DNA of 64,000 nucleotides, taken from NCBI GenBank assembly GCA_004554385.1, contig SFMO01000081.1, forward strand, positions 61,765 through 125,764, given 5' to 3'. The notes below the pieces were generated by a model that saw only the letters and a program-made list of their open reading frames with translations, had not been told where the DNA came from and did no database searches. Within the stretch, counting starts at the first letter, position 1. The number at the start of each line of letters is the position of its first letter. This DNA comes from Ruminococcus flavefaciens (lineage in GTDB: Bacteria > Bacillota > Clostridia > Oscillospirales > Ruminococcaceae). A program made the translations under genes and the position numbers. Positions 1 to 7,644 of this stretch are shown here, piece by piece.

Positions 1-1
1 C

Positions 2-733
2 ACTTATGAGGCTATGTATGAGGCATATAAATCTATGTGTGAGAACGTGGCAGGATACAAGAGGAGCTCCGCTGATTTCCGCGAGTTTATCGAGCTGTGG
101 GTGCATGAGGTGAAGCTGCCTGTGGCGAGCCTTCAGCTAATGGCTCACAATCACAGTGACAAGCTGGGAGAGAAGTTCCTTGAACAGCTCCGCCGTATAG
201 ACGGTTATACCGATCAGGTGCTGTATTATGCACGTTCGGAGAATGCCGAAAAGGACTACATAATCAAGGAGGTATCCATTAAGCGCATCGTGGCAAATAC
301 TGCTCTGAAAAAGCGCGAGGATATACAGATAGCAGATGCTTCCATTGAGACAGAGGGGCTTGATGTCAATGTAATGACGGACGGCAAGTGGCTGGAATTC
401 ATGCTGGGACAGTTCATTGCTAACAGCCTGAAATACGTTGTGGAGGGACGTGACACCGTAATGCGCATAACTGCCGAGGAGTTCCCCGACAGAGTGCTCC
501 TGCACTTCCGTGATAACGGCATAGGCATACCCGAAAAGGACTTGCCGAGGGTCTTCGATAAGAGCTTTACAGGAGAGAACGGAAGACTTTACGCAAAATC
601 AACAGGTATGGGGCTGTACATCGTTAAGAGCCTCTGCGAAAGACTCGGTCACAGCGTTTCGGTGGCCTCACAGCAGGGGAGCTATACTGAGTTCACCATT
701 GCCTTCGCAAAGAATGACTTCTATAAAATGTGA
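2..733 (+). CDS. Sensor histidine kinase, C-terminal part (BceS-like), cut by window edge
   Basis: The frame is open to the left edge, so only the last 243 residues are present and the sensor part lies outside. The H-box reads WVHEVKLPV, with the phospho-acceptor His at bases 104-106. It is followed by an ATPase domain with an N-box (QFIANSLKY), a G1 box (DNGIGIP) and a G2 box (STGMGLYIVK). The WVHxxK form of the H-box is typical of intramembrane-sensing kinases of the BceS family, which usually partner a BceAB-type peptide-antibiotic ABC transporter. That assignment is inference, because the membrane part is not visible. The stop is TGA at 731-733. The next gene has its own promoter, so this kinase is probably the last gene of its operon. 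Confidence 0.85.
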   Translation, partial: TYEAMYEAYKSMCENVAGYKRSSADFREFIELWVHEVKLPVASLQLMAHNHSDKLGEKFLEQLRRIDGYTDQVLYYARSENAEKDYIIKEVSIKRIVANTALKKREDIQIADASIETEGLDVNVMTDGKWLEFMLGQFIANSLKYVVEGRDTVMRITAEEFPDRVLLHFRDNGIGIPEKDLPRVFDKSFTGENGRLYAKSTGMGLYIVKSLCERLGHSVSVASQQGSYTEFTIAFAKNDFYKM

Positions 734-778
734 GCTATACGCTGAGCTTTGCCTGCTATTAACGACAGGCAACTAAAA

Positions 779-807
779 TTGACTTTGCCATGCTGCCGTG
801 GTATACT
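779..807 (+). promoter_or_regulatory. Sigma-A promoter of the CobW-family gene
   Basis: TTGACT (779-784), a 17-bp spacer and TATACT (802-807). The expected transcription start near 814 falls on the AAAGGAG ribosome binding site (814-820), so the mRNA would have almost no leader. Confidence 0.6.
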
Positions 808-829
808 TAGACCAAAGGAGCTGCATAAA

Positions 830-1798
830 ATGACAAAAATAGACCTTATAACCGGCATACTCGGTTCGGGAAAGACGACTTTTCTGCTGAAATACGCAAG
901 GCACTGCATTGACATGGGCGAGAATATCGCCATTCTCGAAAATGACTTCGGCGCTGTAAATATAGATATGATGATGCTTCAGGAGCTGAAGGGTGAGCGC
1001 TGCCGACTGGAAATGATAGCAGGAGGCTGCGATGCCGACTGCCACAGACGGCGCTTCAAGACCCAGCTCATATCACTGGGCATGCAGCATTTTGACCGCG
1101 TTATTGTTGAGCCCTCAGGCATTTTCGATATGGACGAATTCTTTGATATACTCCACGATCCGCCTATGGACAGGTGGTTTGAAACGGGCAGCGTCCTCAC
1201 TATTGCTGACGGCGAAATGGACAGTCAGCTCTCTCCGCAGATGGAGTATCTGCTGGGCTCAGAGGCTGCCTGCTGCGGAAAGCTGGTCATCAGCAAGCTC
1301 CGCGGAGAAGCGGATACTGCTCTTGTGCAGTCCATACTTGACCACGTCAACCGTGCCCTTGAGGATATACGCTGCGACCGCAGACTTTCTCTCCGCGATG
1401 TTGTGGCAAAGGACTGGGAAAGCTTTACCGATGAGGACTACAGACTTCTCGGAAACGCAGGATACCGCGGTTCGAGTTATGTGAAAAAATTCAGCCCCGA
1501 GGATATAGAGAGCTCCGTTCATTACTTCATGCATATCACTGTGCCTGAGGACAGTATAGAATCCCTTATCGCTGAGATATTCGCAGATGAGAGCTGCGGA
1601 AGGATATTCCGTATCAAGGGAGCGCTCCCTGTAAAAGATGGCTGGCTGAAGATAAATGCTACACGCGAAAAGACGGAGATCTCCGCTGTGACAGACGGAC
1701 AGCCTGTGCTGATAGTCATAGGGGACGATGTTTCCCGTGAGCGTATAGACGGTCATATCAAGCCTCTTAATACGGACAGCGAATATGTTTCGATTTAG
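830..1798 (+). CDS. CobW/P47K-family GTP-binding protein
   Basis: A 322-residue G3E-family P-loop GTPase. Members act as metallochaperones or cofactor-insertion GTPases in the cytoplasm. The Walker A motif GILGSGKTT lies at residues 10-18, and a Walker B-like stretch reads RVIVEPSGIFD. The start at 830 is preferred over an in-frame ATG-like start at 749 because AAAGGAG sits nine bases upstream and the promoter lies between the two. The usual CxCC metal-binding motif after the GG pair is replaced by GGCDADC, which still offers two cysteines with an acidic residue between them. The metal and client protein cannot be named from sequence. No Zur-type operator is visible upstream. Confidence 0.85.
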   Translation: MTKIDLITGILGSGKTTFLLKYARHCIDMGENIAILENDFGAVNIDMMMLQELKGERCRLEMIAGGCDADCHRRRFKTQLISLGMQHFDRVIVEPSGIFDMDEFFDILHDPPMDRWFETGSVLTIADGEMDSQLSPQMEYLLGSEAACCGKLVISKLRGEADTALVQSILDHVNRALEDIRCDRRLSLRDVVAKDWESFTDEDYRLLGNAGYRGSSYVKKFSPEDIESSVHYFMHITVPEDSIESLIAEIFADESCGRIFRIKGALPVKDGWLKINATREKTEISAVTDGQPVLIVIGDDVSRERIDGHIKPLNTDSEYVSI

Positions 1799-1825
1799 AG
1801 CTTAGAACCAAGAAGTATATACAAA

Positions 1826-1856
1826 AAAGGCGGACCATTCGGTTCGCCTTTAATTA
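1826..1856. terminator. Bidirectional terminator between convergent genes
   Basis: The stem AAAGGCGGACC / GGTTCGCCTTT has the loop ATTC. The poly-T run is strong on the minus strand (AAAAAA on the plus strand at 1823-1828) and weak on the plus strand, so it mainly serves the minus-strand gene that ends at 1863. Confidence 0.75.
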
Positions 1857-1862
1857 TGCTTT

Positions 1863-3305
1863 TCAGTGGTTTTCTGCAGCTGCCTTGGCTGCTGCTTTTT
1901 TTGCCCTTCTCACGATTGCCTTGTGGGATTTTCTGAAGATGAATCCGAGAACAAGCTCTGCAGCGCCGATAATAACCAGCGTTGCTGACAGAGGAAGGAA
2001 CAGGCTCTCTGCAAGGTAGAAGCCTACGTTGTGAGTGAAGGTGAATGCGAGGGCAGAGCCGACTATTACTGCAAGTCCGAGCACAAACACTATAAGACCA
2101 ACAACAGTGAATGTGCTTCCGAAGAAGCCTGTTACGTGCTTTGCGCGCTTGTCCACTATAACGGCTGTCCATATGAGCAGCAGTATCACAAGAGCTGCAA
2201 GTATGCCGATAGTGATGAATGAGAATGCGTAGCTGAATCTGCTGACATCAAAGCCGAGGTTTCTGCTCCATTCCTTTACGCTCATGGCGTCGCTGAAATT
2301 GTCCTTTTCAAGGTTCTTTTCGATGAGCTCGTAGCCGTCGTCGGTGATGGAATAATCAAACTCCTTGATACCAGCTTTTTCGTTTGATCTGAGGAAGTCG
2401 TTCACGAAGTCCTCGGCAGTAATGGAAGGGTCACTGCCCTTGCCGCCGATGATGTAATCGATGTAATCCTTTGCGACTCTTCCTGCATACTCACGGAAGT
2501 CGGTATTCATCATATACTTCTTGAAGCTGCCCTCATCTGCTGCGCCTCTTGTGGCTGTGCGGAAGCCCATTGAATCGTAGAGTGTCTTAGCGAGCTCCTT
2601 GCCGTCGAACTGCGCCGAAAGAGTGGCGCTTGCGTCGAGCTTTTCGGCTCTCTTGCGGACAACGCTGCCGTTAGCACCGATCTTTACCGCAAGGGTAAGG
2701 CTGAATGCAAGCAGGAAAAGCATGGTGAATATAGTGACGAGTGAAGCTCCGAAGAGACGTCCGCCGCCGACCTTTTTACGTGCCTTTGGCTTTTCCTCCT
2801 GCTTGGGCATTGGTGCGGGAGCAGGTTCCTGTACAGGTGGTACAGTCTGCTGAACAGGCGGTGGGGGGGCGATACTGCTCTGTACAGGCTGAACAGGTAT
2901 CTTCATGGTATTGCTGTTGTCATTGAAGCCGCTTGTGTTCATGGGAGCGGCAGGGGCTTCCTGCTTCGGGAAGCTCGCAGGCTTTTCATTCTCCTCAGGT
3001 TTTGGCTTGGGAGCACTGAATACCGCTGTCACGGGCTCCTGTACCGGTTCGGGCTCGGGAAGCTCGATAGTCTCCGAATTGCTGAGTATCTCCGCAGGCT
3101 CGTCGCTGAGAAGGTCTGCTTCTCCGCTGGTCAGGCTGAGAGTCTCCTCGTTGGAGGCTATGACCTCTTCGAGATGTGGGAGTATAGAGGTGGGTTCGTC
3201 ATCGGTATGTACATCGGGAGCAGGCTCGGTTTCGATCCGTGCTCCGCATTCTGTGCAGAATATTGCGTCGCCGGGCATTTCACTGCCGCATTTTTTGCAT
3301 ATCAT
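1863..3305 (-). CDS. Zinc-ribbon multi-pass membrane protein, function unknown
   Basis: A 480-residue protein that starts with a zinc ribbon (MICKKCGSEM, then FCTECGAR; CxxC-x12-CxxC). Next comes a long acidic, Pro/Glu-rich disordered region (about residues 28-185) and then four predicted transmembrane segments, one near residue 200 and three in the last 130 residues. A soluble loop of about 150 residues lies between the first and second segments. The start at 3305 is fixed by AGGAGGG at 3311-3317; the longer reading frame to 3356 overlaps the promoter. The double CxxC start is typical of zinc_ribbon_2-type Firmicute membrane proteins of unknown role. The gene is monocistronic, with its own promoter and terminator. 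Confidence 0.8.
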   Translation of the reverse strand: MICKKCGSEMPGDAIFCTECGARIETEPAPDVHTDDEPTSILPHLEEVIASNEETLSLTSGEADLLSDEPAEILSNSETIELPEPEPVQEPVTAVFSAPKPKPEENEKPASFPKQEAPAAPMNTSGFNDNSNTMKIPVQPVQSSIAPPPPVQQTVPPVQEPAPAPMPKQEEKPKARKKVGGGRLFGASLVTIFTMLFLLAFSLTLAVKIGANGSVVRKRAEKLDASATLSAQFDGKELAKTLYDSMGFRTATRGAADEGSFKKYMMNTDFREYAGRVAKDYIDYIIGGKGSDPSITAEDFVNDFLRSNEKAGIKEFDYSITDDGYELIEKNLEKDNFSDAMSVKEWSRNLGFDVSRFSYAFSFITIGILAALVILLLIWTAVIVDKRAKHVTGFFGSTFTVVGLIVFVLGLAVIVGSALAFTFTHNVGFYLAESLFLPLSATLVIIGAAELVLGFIFRKSHKAIVRRAKKAAAKAAAENH

Positions 3306-3344
3306 AATATCCCTCCTGTGATTTATTTCGTAAATGCTATTACA

Positions 3345-3373
3345 ATTATAAGTCATACCATAAAATATGTCAA
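3345..3373 (-). promoter_or_regulatory. Consensus sigma-A promoter of the zinc-ribbon gene
   Basis: On the minus strand, TTGACA (3368-3373), a 17-bp spacer and TATAAT (3345-3350): an exact consensus promoter. Confidence 0.8.
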
Positions 3374-3435
3374 GTAAAAAAACTGTTACATTGTATTACA
3401 TACCGAAGATATTGACGAAAAGGCACGTATAATGA

Positions 3436-3464
3436 AAAAAGCCCTCAGCTGAGGGCTTTTTTAT
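3436..3464. terminator. Terminator downstream of the dockerin gene
   Basis: The perfect palindrome GCCCTCAGCTGAGGGC (3441-3456) is flanked by A6 and T6 runs. It follows the minus-strand gene that ends at 3495 and can work in both directions. Confidence 0.85.
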
Positions 3465-3494
3465 TCGTTTTTGCAAGCTTATTCCGGCAGAATT

Positions 3495-4115
3495 TTATTC
3501 CTCATCCTGAGCAATAGCATCAGCCTGTTCCTCTACGTCATTATAGATATTCCAGTCAATTCCCCAAGGATCTGTTCTATCTTCTGTGATCCGGGAATCA
3601 GGATCGATAAATGGATTATAGGTGTTCCAGGGATTCCAGGGATCCCAATCTTCAGGTACCCCGATCACTTTACCGGTTTCGGGATCAATTTTCCCCCATG
3701 GATTATCAAACGGGTTTATCGGTTCTGTCTGCCACATATCGGGATCAATGCTGAAATAATCAGTAACATCTGTGATAAGCGAGGAGATGAAATCCTCAAG
3801 CTCCTGCTCTGTATTACTTGTTTTGACAGCTGCATAATATGAAAGCACCAGTGAAGCATCCATAGAATTTACAGCGCCGTCTTTGTTGACGTCACAAATA
3901 CTGAACATCAGGTCGTCGAGTTCCGAGCCTCCCACTGATACGTCTGCATACAGATTGAGTATGTCTGAGGCGTCCAATGCGTTTATCATTCCGTCGCCTG
4001 TGGGATCGCCCAGCTTGATACCGTCTGTTTCAGAAGCTGCTGCTGCGGAAAAAGCGGTCATGGTTGTCAGGAAAGCACCCGCCAATACCCCTGTTAATAT
4101 TCTCTTTATGTTCAT
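3495..4115 (-). CDS. Secreted dockerin protein with Trp/Pro/Asp-rich tail
   Basis: A 206-residue secreted protein. A signal peptide (MNIKRILTGVLAGAFL through FSAAAA) covers about residues 1-28. It is followed directly by a type I dockerin with two Ca-binding repeats, GDPTGDGMINALDASDIL and CDVNKDGAVNSMDASLVL. Dockerins plug proteins into cohesins of cellulosome scaffoldins outside the cell. The last 85 or so residues have no recognisable domain and are rich in Trp, Pro, Asp and Asn (DPWNPWNTYNPF). There is no catalytic module. The start at 4115 is chosen because AAAGGAGG lies ten bases upstream and the signal peptide begins there. The gene has its own consensus promoter and a strong terminator. 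Confidence 0.88.
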   Translation of the reverse strand: MNIKRILTGVLAGAFLTTMTAFSAAAASETDGIKLGDPTGDGMINALDASDILNLYADVSVGGSELDDLMFSICDVNKDGAVNSMDASLVLSYYAAVKTSNTEQELEDFISSLITDVTDYFSIDPDMWQTEPINPFDNPWGKIDPETGKVIGVPEDWDPWNPWNTYNPFIDPDSRITEDRTDPWGIDWNIYNDVEEQADAIAQDEE

Positions 4116-4160
4116 AATGACTATGCCTCCTTTAACGTCCATAGATTTTTTTGTAACTTC

Positions 4161-4189
4161 ATTATATAACATAAAAACGACAATGTCAA
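4161..4189 (-). promoter_or_regulatory. Consensus sigma-A promoter of the dockerin gene
   Basis: On the minus strand, TTGACA (4184-4189), a 17-bp spacer and TATAAT (4161-4166). Confidence 0.8.
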
Positions 4190-4237
4190 CGGTAAAACGA
4201 TTTAATTCACAGAATTACGTTAATTTGGCGGATTTTG

Positions 4238-5386
4238 TTATGCATTTGCAAGATAATCGGTGAAGCTCTGAGGCGCTTTGGTCGTTGAGCTGTAAGCGTA
4301 ATATGAAAGCACAACAGAAGCGTCAACAGCGTTTATAGCGCCGTTTTTGTCAACGTCACCTGTGGAAAGCTCGTCTGTGGTGGGCTTGTCGTCGGAGGTT
4401 GAGTATCTTGCGTAATCAGAGAGTATTATAGAAGCGTCCACGGCATTTATTGCACCGTCACCGTTGGGATCGCCGGGAGATACCGTTTTTTCTGCATCAA
4501 GGGCAGTAAAGGTGAAGCCTGCGTTCTTTGCCGTACTTTCATTTGCCTTTTTTTCGAGGGTAGAACCCTTATAGCCGTAGCAGGTGCAGGAGAAGCTGTC
4601 GTTGCTTAAAGGATAACCGTTTTCGTCCCTTCTTTCTCCGCCGAATAAAAAATCAAGACGGGAAGACAATTCGCAGTCAGGGTTGAGTATGGTGAGCTTC
4701 TCTATATCATAGCACTCAAAGAATGCCCAGCTGTCTATCTTTGTGATATTTTCGGGGAGGGTTATCTCCTTGAATTTATTGTTTGTAAAGCTGCGGATGG
4801 GTATCTCGGTAATGCCTTTTGGAAAATCAATGGATTCGAGAGCGCAGTCGCTGAAACAGCTGTCGGAAAGTGCTTCAAGGCTCTCCGGGAGCTTTACTTC
4901 TTTCAGCGAGGTGCAGCCGCTGAATGCGGCTCTGCCTATACTGGTCACGCCTGATGGAATATCCACTTTTTTCAGAGACTTGCAGCCGTGAAATGCAAAT
5001 TCTGGGATAGACTTGATATTGGCAGGGAGTTTTATGCTGGTAAGATTGATACAGCCGTCGCACATGTGTTCACCAAGCTCATCGATAGTGTCGGGGAGAG
5101 TGATGGAGGTTATATCCTCGGAGTAAAAGGCACCGTCGAATATTTTTGTAACGGGCAGACCATTGATCTCTGACGGTATTACCACGTCGCCTTTTTTCTC
5201 GCCGCAGTATCTTACAACAGCATGGTCCGTAAATAAATCATATTCTATATCGTCGTAATACTCGGAATCCTCTGCATCTGTCCATGCGTAGTTAATCGCG
5301 TTTGCTGTTGTCAGCAGATTTGCTGGAGCAAGACTGACCGTAAGACAGGCTGCGATAATGAATGCTGATATTTTTGAATACTTCAT
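4238..5386 (-). CDS. Secreted BspA-type leucine-rich repeat protein with C-terminal dockerin
   Basis: A 382-residue protein. The signal peptide is about residues 1-30 (MKYSKISAFIIAACL through TTANA). Residues 60-250 hold BspA/TpLRR-type leucine-rich repeats, seen as recurrent FxxCxxLxxIxLPxxIxxI units such as AFSGCTSLKEVKLPESL. The C-terminus is a type I dockerin with two repeats (GDPNGDGAINAVDASIIL and GDVDKNGAINAVDASVVL). The protein is likely exported and docked on the cellulosome, with the LRR part binding a protein or glycan partner; that role is inference. AAAGGAG sits about eight bases before the ATG at 5386. No terminator is obvious between this gene and the promoter of the next. Confidence 0.9.
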   Translation of the reverse strand: MKYSKISAFIIAACLTVSLAPANLLTTANAINYAWTDAEDSEYYDDIEYDLFTDHAVVRYCGEKKGDVVIPSEINGLPVTKIFDGAFYSEDITSITLPDTIDELGEHMCDGCINLTSIKLPANIKSIPEFAFHGCKSLKKVDIPSGVTSIGRAAFSGCTSLKEVKLPESLEALSDSCFSDCALESIDFPKGITEIPIRSFTNNKFKEITLPENITKIDSWAFFECYDIEKLTILNPDCELSSRLDFLFGGERRDENGYPLSNDSFSCTCYGYKGSTLEKKANESTAKNAGFTFTALDAEKTVSPGDPNGDGAINAVDASIILSDYARYSTSDDKPTTDELSTGDVDKNGAINAVDASVVLSYYAYSSTTKAPQSFTDYLANA

Positions 5387-5417
5387 AAAAAGCAACTCCT
5401 TTACTGTATGATTATAA

Positions 5418-5446
5418 ATTATATCACTTGCGTACAGATTTGTCAA
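5418..5446 (-). promoter_or_regulatory. Consensus sigma-A promoter of the LRR-dockerin gene
   Basis: On the minus strand, TTGACA (5441-5446), a 17-bp spacer and TATAAT (5418-5423). Confidence 0.8.
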
Positions 5447-5513
5447 ATGATGTGTGTTATTTTTTGTCTGGTTTACACTAAGAAAAACGAGAGGACTCCT
5501 TTCTTTCGCGAAC

Positions 5514-5542
5514 TTGCATTTTTAATTCTTATGTGATATAAT
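5514..5542 (+). promoter_or_regulatory. Sigma-A promoter of metG, with a leader hairpin
   Basis: TTGCAT (5514-5519), a 17-bp spacer and TATAAT (5537-5542). The short leader has one 7-bp hairpin (CCGTTTC 5552-5558 with GAAACGG 5568-5574). It is too short for a T-box riboswitch. Confidence 0.65.
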
Positions 5543-5604
5543 AAAAGTTGACCGTTTCTTTCATTCGGAAACGGAATCTTTACACTCAGATTGGAGCGAT
5601 TTTT

Positions 5605-7590
5605 ATGTCAAAGAAACCCTTTTACATCACAACGCCGATTTATTACCCATCGGGCAATCCCCACATAGGTCACTGCTATACAACAGTTGCGTGTGATTCC
5701 ATCGCCCGTTACAAGCGAATGCAGGGCTATGACGTAATGTTCCTTACAGGCACTGACGAGCACGGCCTCAAAATCGAACAGAAGGCCGCAGAGCAGGGCG
5801 TAACTCCTAAGGAGTACGTTGACGTCATCGTTGACAGGTTCAAGAACCTGTGGAAATATATGAACATATCATACGACAGATATATCCGTACCACCGACGA
5901 TTACCACGTAGAAGCCGTTCAGAAGATATTCAAGGCTCTCTACGACAAGGGATATATCTACAAGGGCGAATATTCGGGCAAGTACTGTACTCCCTGTGAG
6001 AGCTTCTGGACGGATTCTCAGCTGGATGAGAACGGCTGCTGTCCCGAGTGTCACAGACCTGTCAAGTACGCTAAGGAGGAGGCTTACTTCTTCAAGATGT
6101 CTCCATTTGCAGAGCGCATTGAGAAGCTTCTCCTTGAAACAGATTATCTCCGTCCCAAGACAAGAGCTGTCGAGCTTGTAAACAACTTCATAAAGCCCGG
6201 TCTGGAGGATCTCTGCGTTTCAAGAACTACATTCAAGTGGGGCGTACCTGTTACATTTGATGACAAGCACGTTGTATACGTATGGATAGATGCCCTTTCA
6301 AACTATATCACAGCTCTCGGCTATGAGAACTCCGCATACAATGACTATGAGAAGTACTGGCCTGCCGATGTCCACATGGTTGCAAAGGACATCATGCGTT
6401 TCCACGCTATCATCTGGCCTGCAATGCTCATGGCACTTGACCTGCCACTGCCTAAGCACCTTGCTGTTCACGGCTGGATAACTATGGCAGGCAAAAACGG
6501 TGAGAGTGAGAAGATGTCCAAGTCTCTGGGCAATGTTGTTGACCCATTCGTACTTGGTGAGAGATATGGTCAGGACTCCATAAGATATCATATCCTCCGT
6601 GAGATGGCTCTGGGCGCTGACAGCCTGTTCTCCAACGAGATAATGATAAACCGCATAAACTCCGACCTTGCAAACGGCTTCGGAAACCTTGTTTCACGTA
6701 CAGTTGCAATGGTGGACAAGTACTTCGGCGGCACTATCCCCTCAGAGCGTGAAGGTGATGCCCTTGATGACGAGTTCAGGGCTGTTGTCACAGGACTTCT
6801 TGCCGAGACAGACAAGTACATCGATGAGACAAAGCTGAAACAGGCTCTTGAAGAGATATTCAAGGTGGTTGACCGCGCTAACAAGTACATCGACGAGACT
6901 GAGCCGTGGAAGCTTGTCAAGGACGACACAAAGAAGGCTCGTCTTGCTTCTGTGCTCTATAATCTCCTTGAAGCTATCCGTATAACATCTGCGCTCCTTG
7001 CACCTTTCATGCCTTCCACAATGCCTAAGGTATGGGAGCAGATAGGCGCTTCCGAGGCTGATGTCGAGTACGATAAGCTTGACAAGTTCGGCGTACTTCC
7101 CGAGAACGTAACTGTTCACAAGGGAGATATACTCTTCCCGAGAATAGATGTTGACAAGGAGATAGAGGAGCTCAACTCCATCCTTGCAAAGAATATGGCT
7201 GAGGCACAGTCAAAGCTCTCCTCTGAGGAAAAGGGCGAGGCTCCTGCCGAGCCTATCGAGCTTAAGCCTGAGATAACCATTGACGACTTCGCTAAGGTAG
7301 AGATAAGAGTTGCCAAGGTAACAGCCTGTGAAAAGGTCAAGAAGTCCGACAAGCTCCTGTGCTTACAGCTTGACGACGGCATGGGCGGACGTCAGGTAGT
7401 ATCGGGTATCGCTCAGTATTATACTCCCGAGGACCTCATCGGAAAGAAGATACAGCTCATTGCAAATCTCAAGCCCGTAAAGCTGAGAGGTGTTGACAGC
7501 AATGGTATGATATGCGCCGCAGATACTCCCGACGGAGTAAAGGTGATATTCGTTGACGACAGTATCCCTGTGGGCTCAAAGATAAGATAA
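5605..7590 (+). CDS. metG: Methionyl-tRNA synthetase
   Basis: A 661-residue class I synthetase that charges tRNA-Met with methionine in the cytoplasm. The HIGH motif is at residues 20-23 and KMSKS near residue 303. A zinc knuckle with two Cys pairs (CTPC and CPEC) lies near residues 130-155. The anticodon-binding helical domain follows, and the last 105 residues form an EMAP-II-like tRNA-binding domain (KVEIRVAKVTACEKV). That appended domain is usual for the homodimeric bacterial form. The start at 5605 is placed by TTGGAG at 5591 and by alignment of the N-terminus to the family; the longer frame from 5548 covers the leader. The gene is monocistronic and ends at a strong terminator. Confidence 0.97.
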   Translation: MSKKPFYITTPIYYPSGNPHIGHCYTTVACDSIARYKRMQGYDVMFLTGTDEHGLKIEQKAAEQGVTPKEYVDVIVDRFKNLWKYMNISYDRYIRTTDDYHVEAVQKIFKALYDKGYIYKGEYSGKYCTPCESFWTDSQLDENGCCPECHRPVKYAKEEAYFFKMSPFAERIEKLLLETDYLRPKTRAVELVNNFIKPGLEDLCVSRTTFKWGVPVTFDDKHVVYVWIDALSNYITALGYENSAYNDYEKYWPADVHMVAKDIMRFHAIIWPAMLMALDLPLPKHLAVHGWITMAGKNGESEKMSKSLGNVVDPFVLGERYGQDSIRYHILREMALGADSLFSNEIMINRINSDLANGFGNLVSRTVAMVDKYFGGTIPSEREGDALDDEFRAVVTGLLAETDKYIDETKLKQALEEIFKVVDRANKYIDETEPWKLVKDDTKKARLASVLYNLLEAIRITSALLAPFMPSTMPKVWEQIGASEADVEYDKLDKFGVLPENVTVHKGDILFPRIDVDKEIEELNSILAKNMAEAQSKLSSEEKGEAPAEPIELKPEITIDDFAKVEIRVAKVTACEKVKKSDKLLCLQLDDGMGGRQVVSGIAQYYTPEDLIGKKIQLIANLKPVKLRGVDSNGMICAADTPDGVKVIFVDDSIPVGSKIR

Positions 7591-7607
7591 AAAGCCTTGA
7601 TAATACA

Positions 7608-7636
7608 AAAAACTCCGCATTAATGCGGAGTTTTTT
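7608..7636. terminator. Bidirectional terminator after metG
   Basis: The perfect palindrome ACTCCGCATTAATGCGGAGT (7612-7631) is flanked by A and T runs. It is shared by convergent metG and the anti-sigma-like gene. Confidence 0.85.
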
Positions 7637-7644
7637 ACTATATC

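Noticed and set aside
5543..5604. T-box riboswitch before metG
   Set aside because: The leader is about 55 bases with one small hairpin. There is no T-box sequence (AGGGTGG) or antiterminator.
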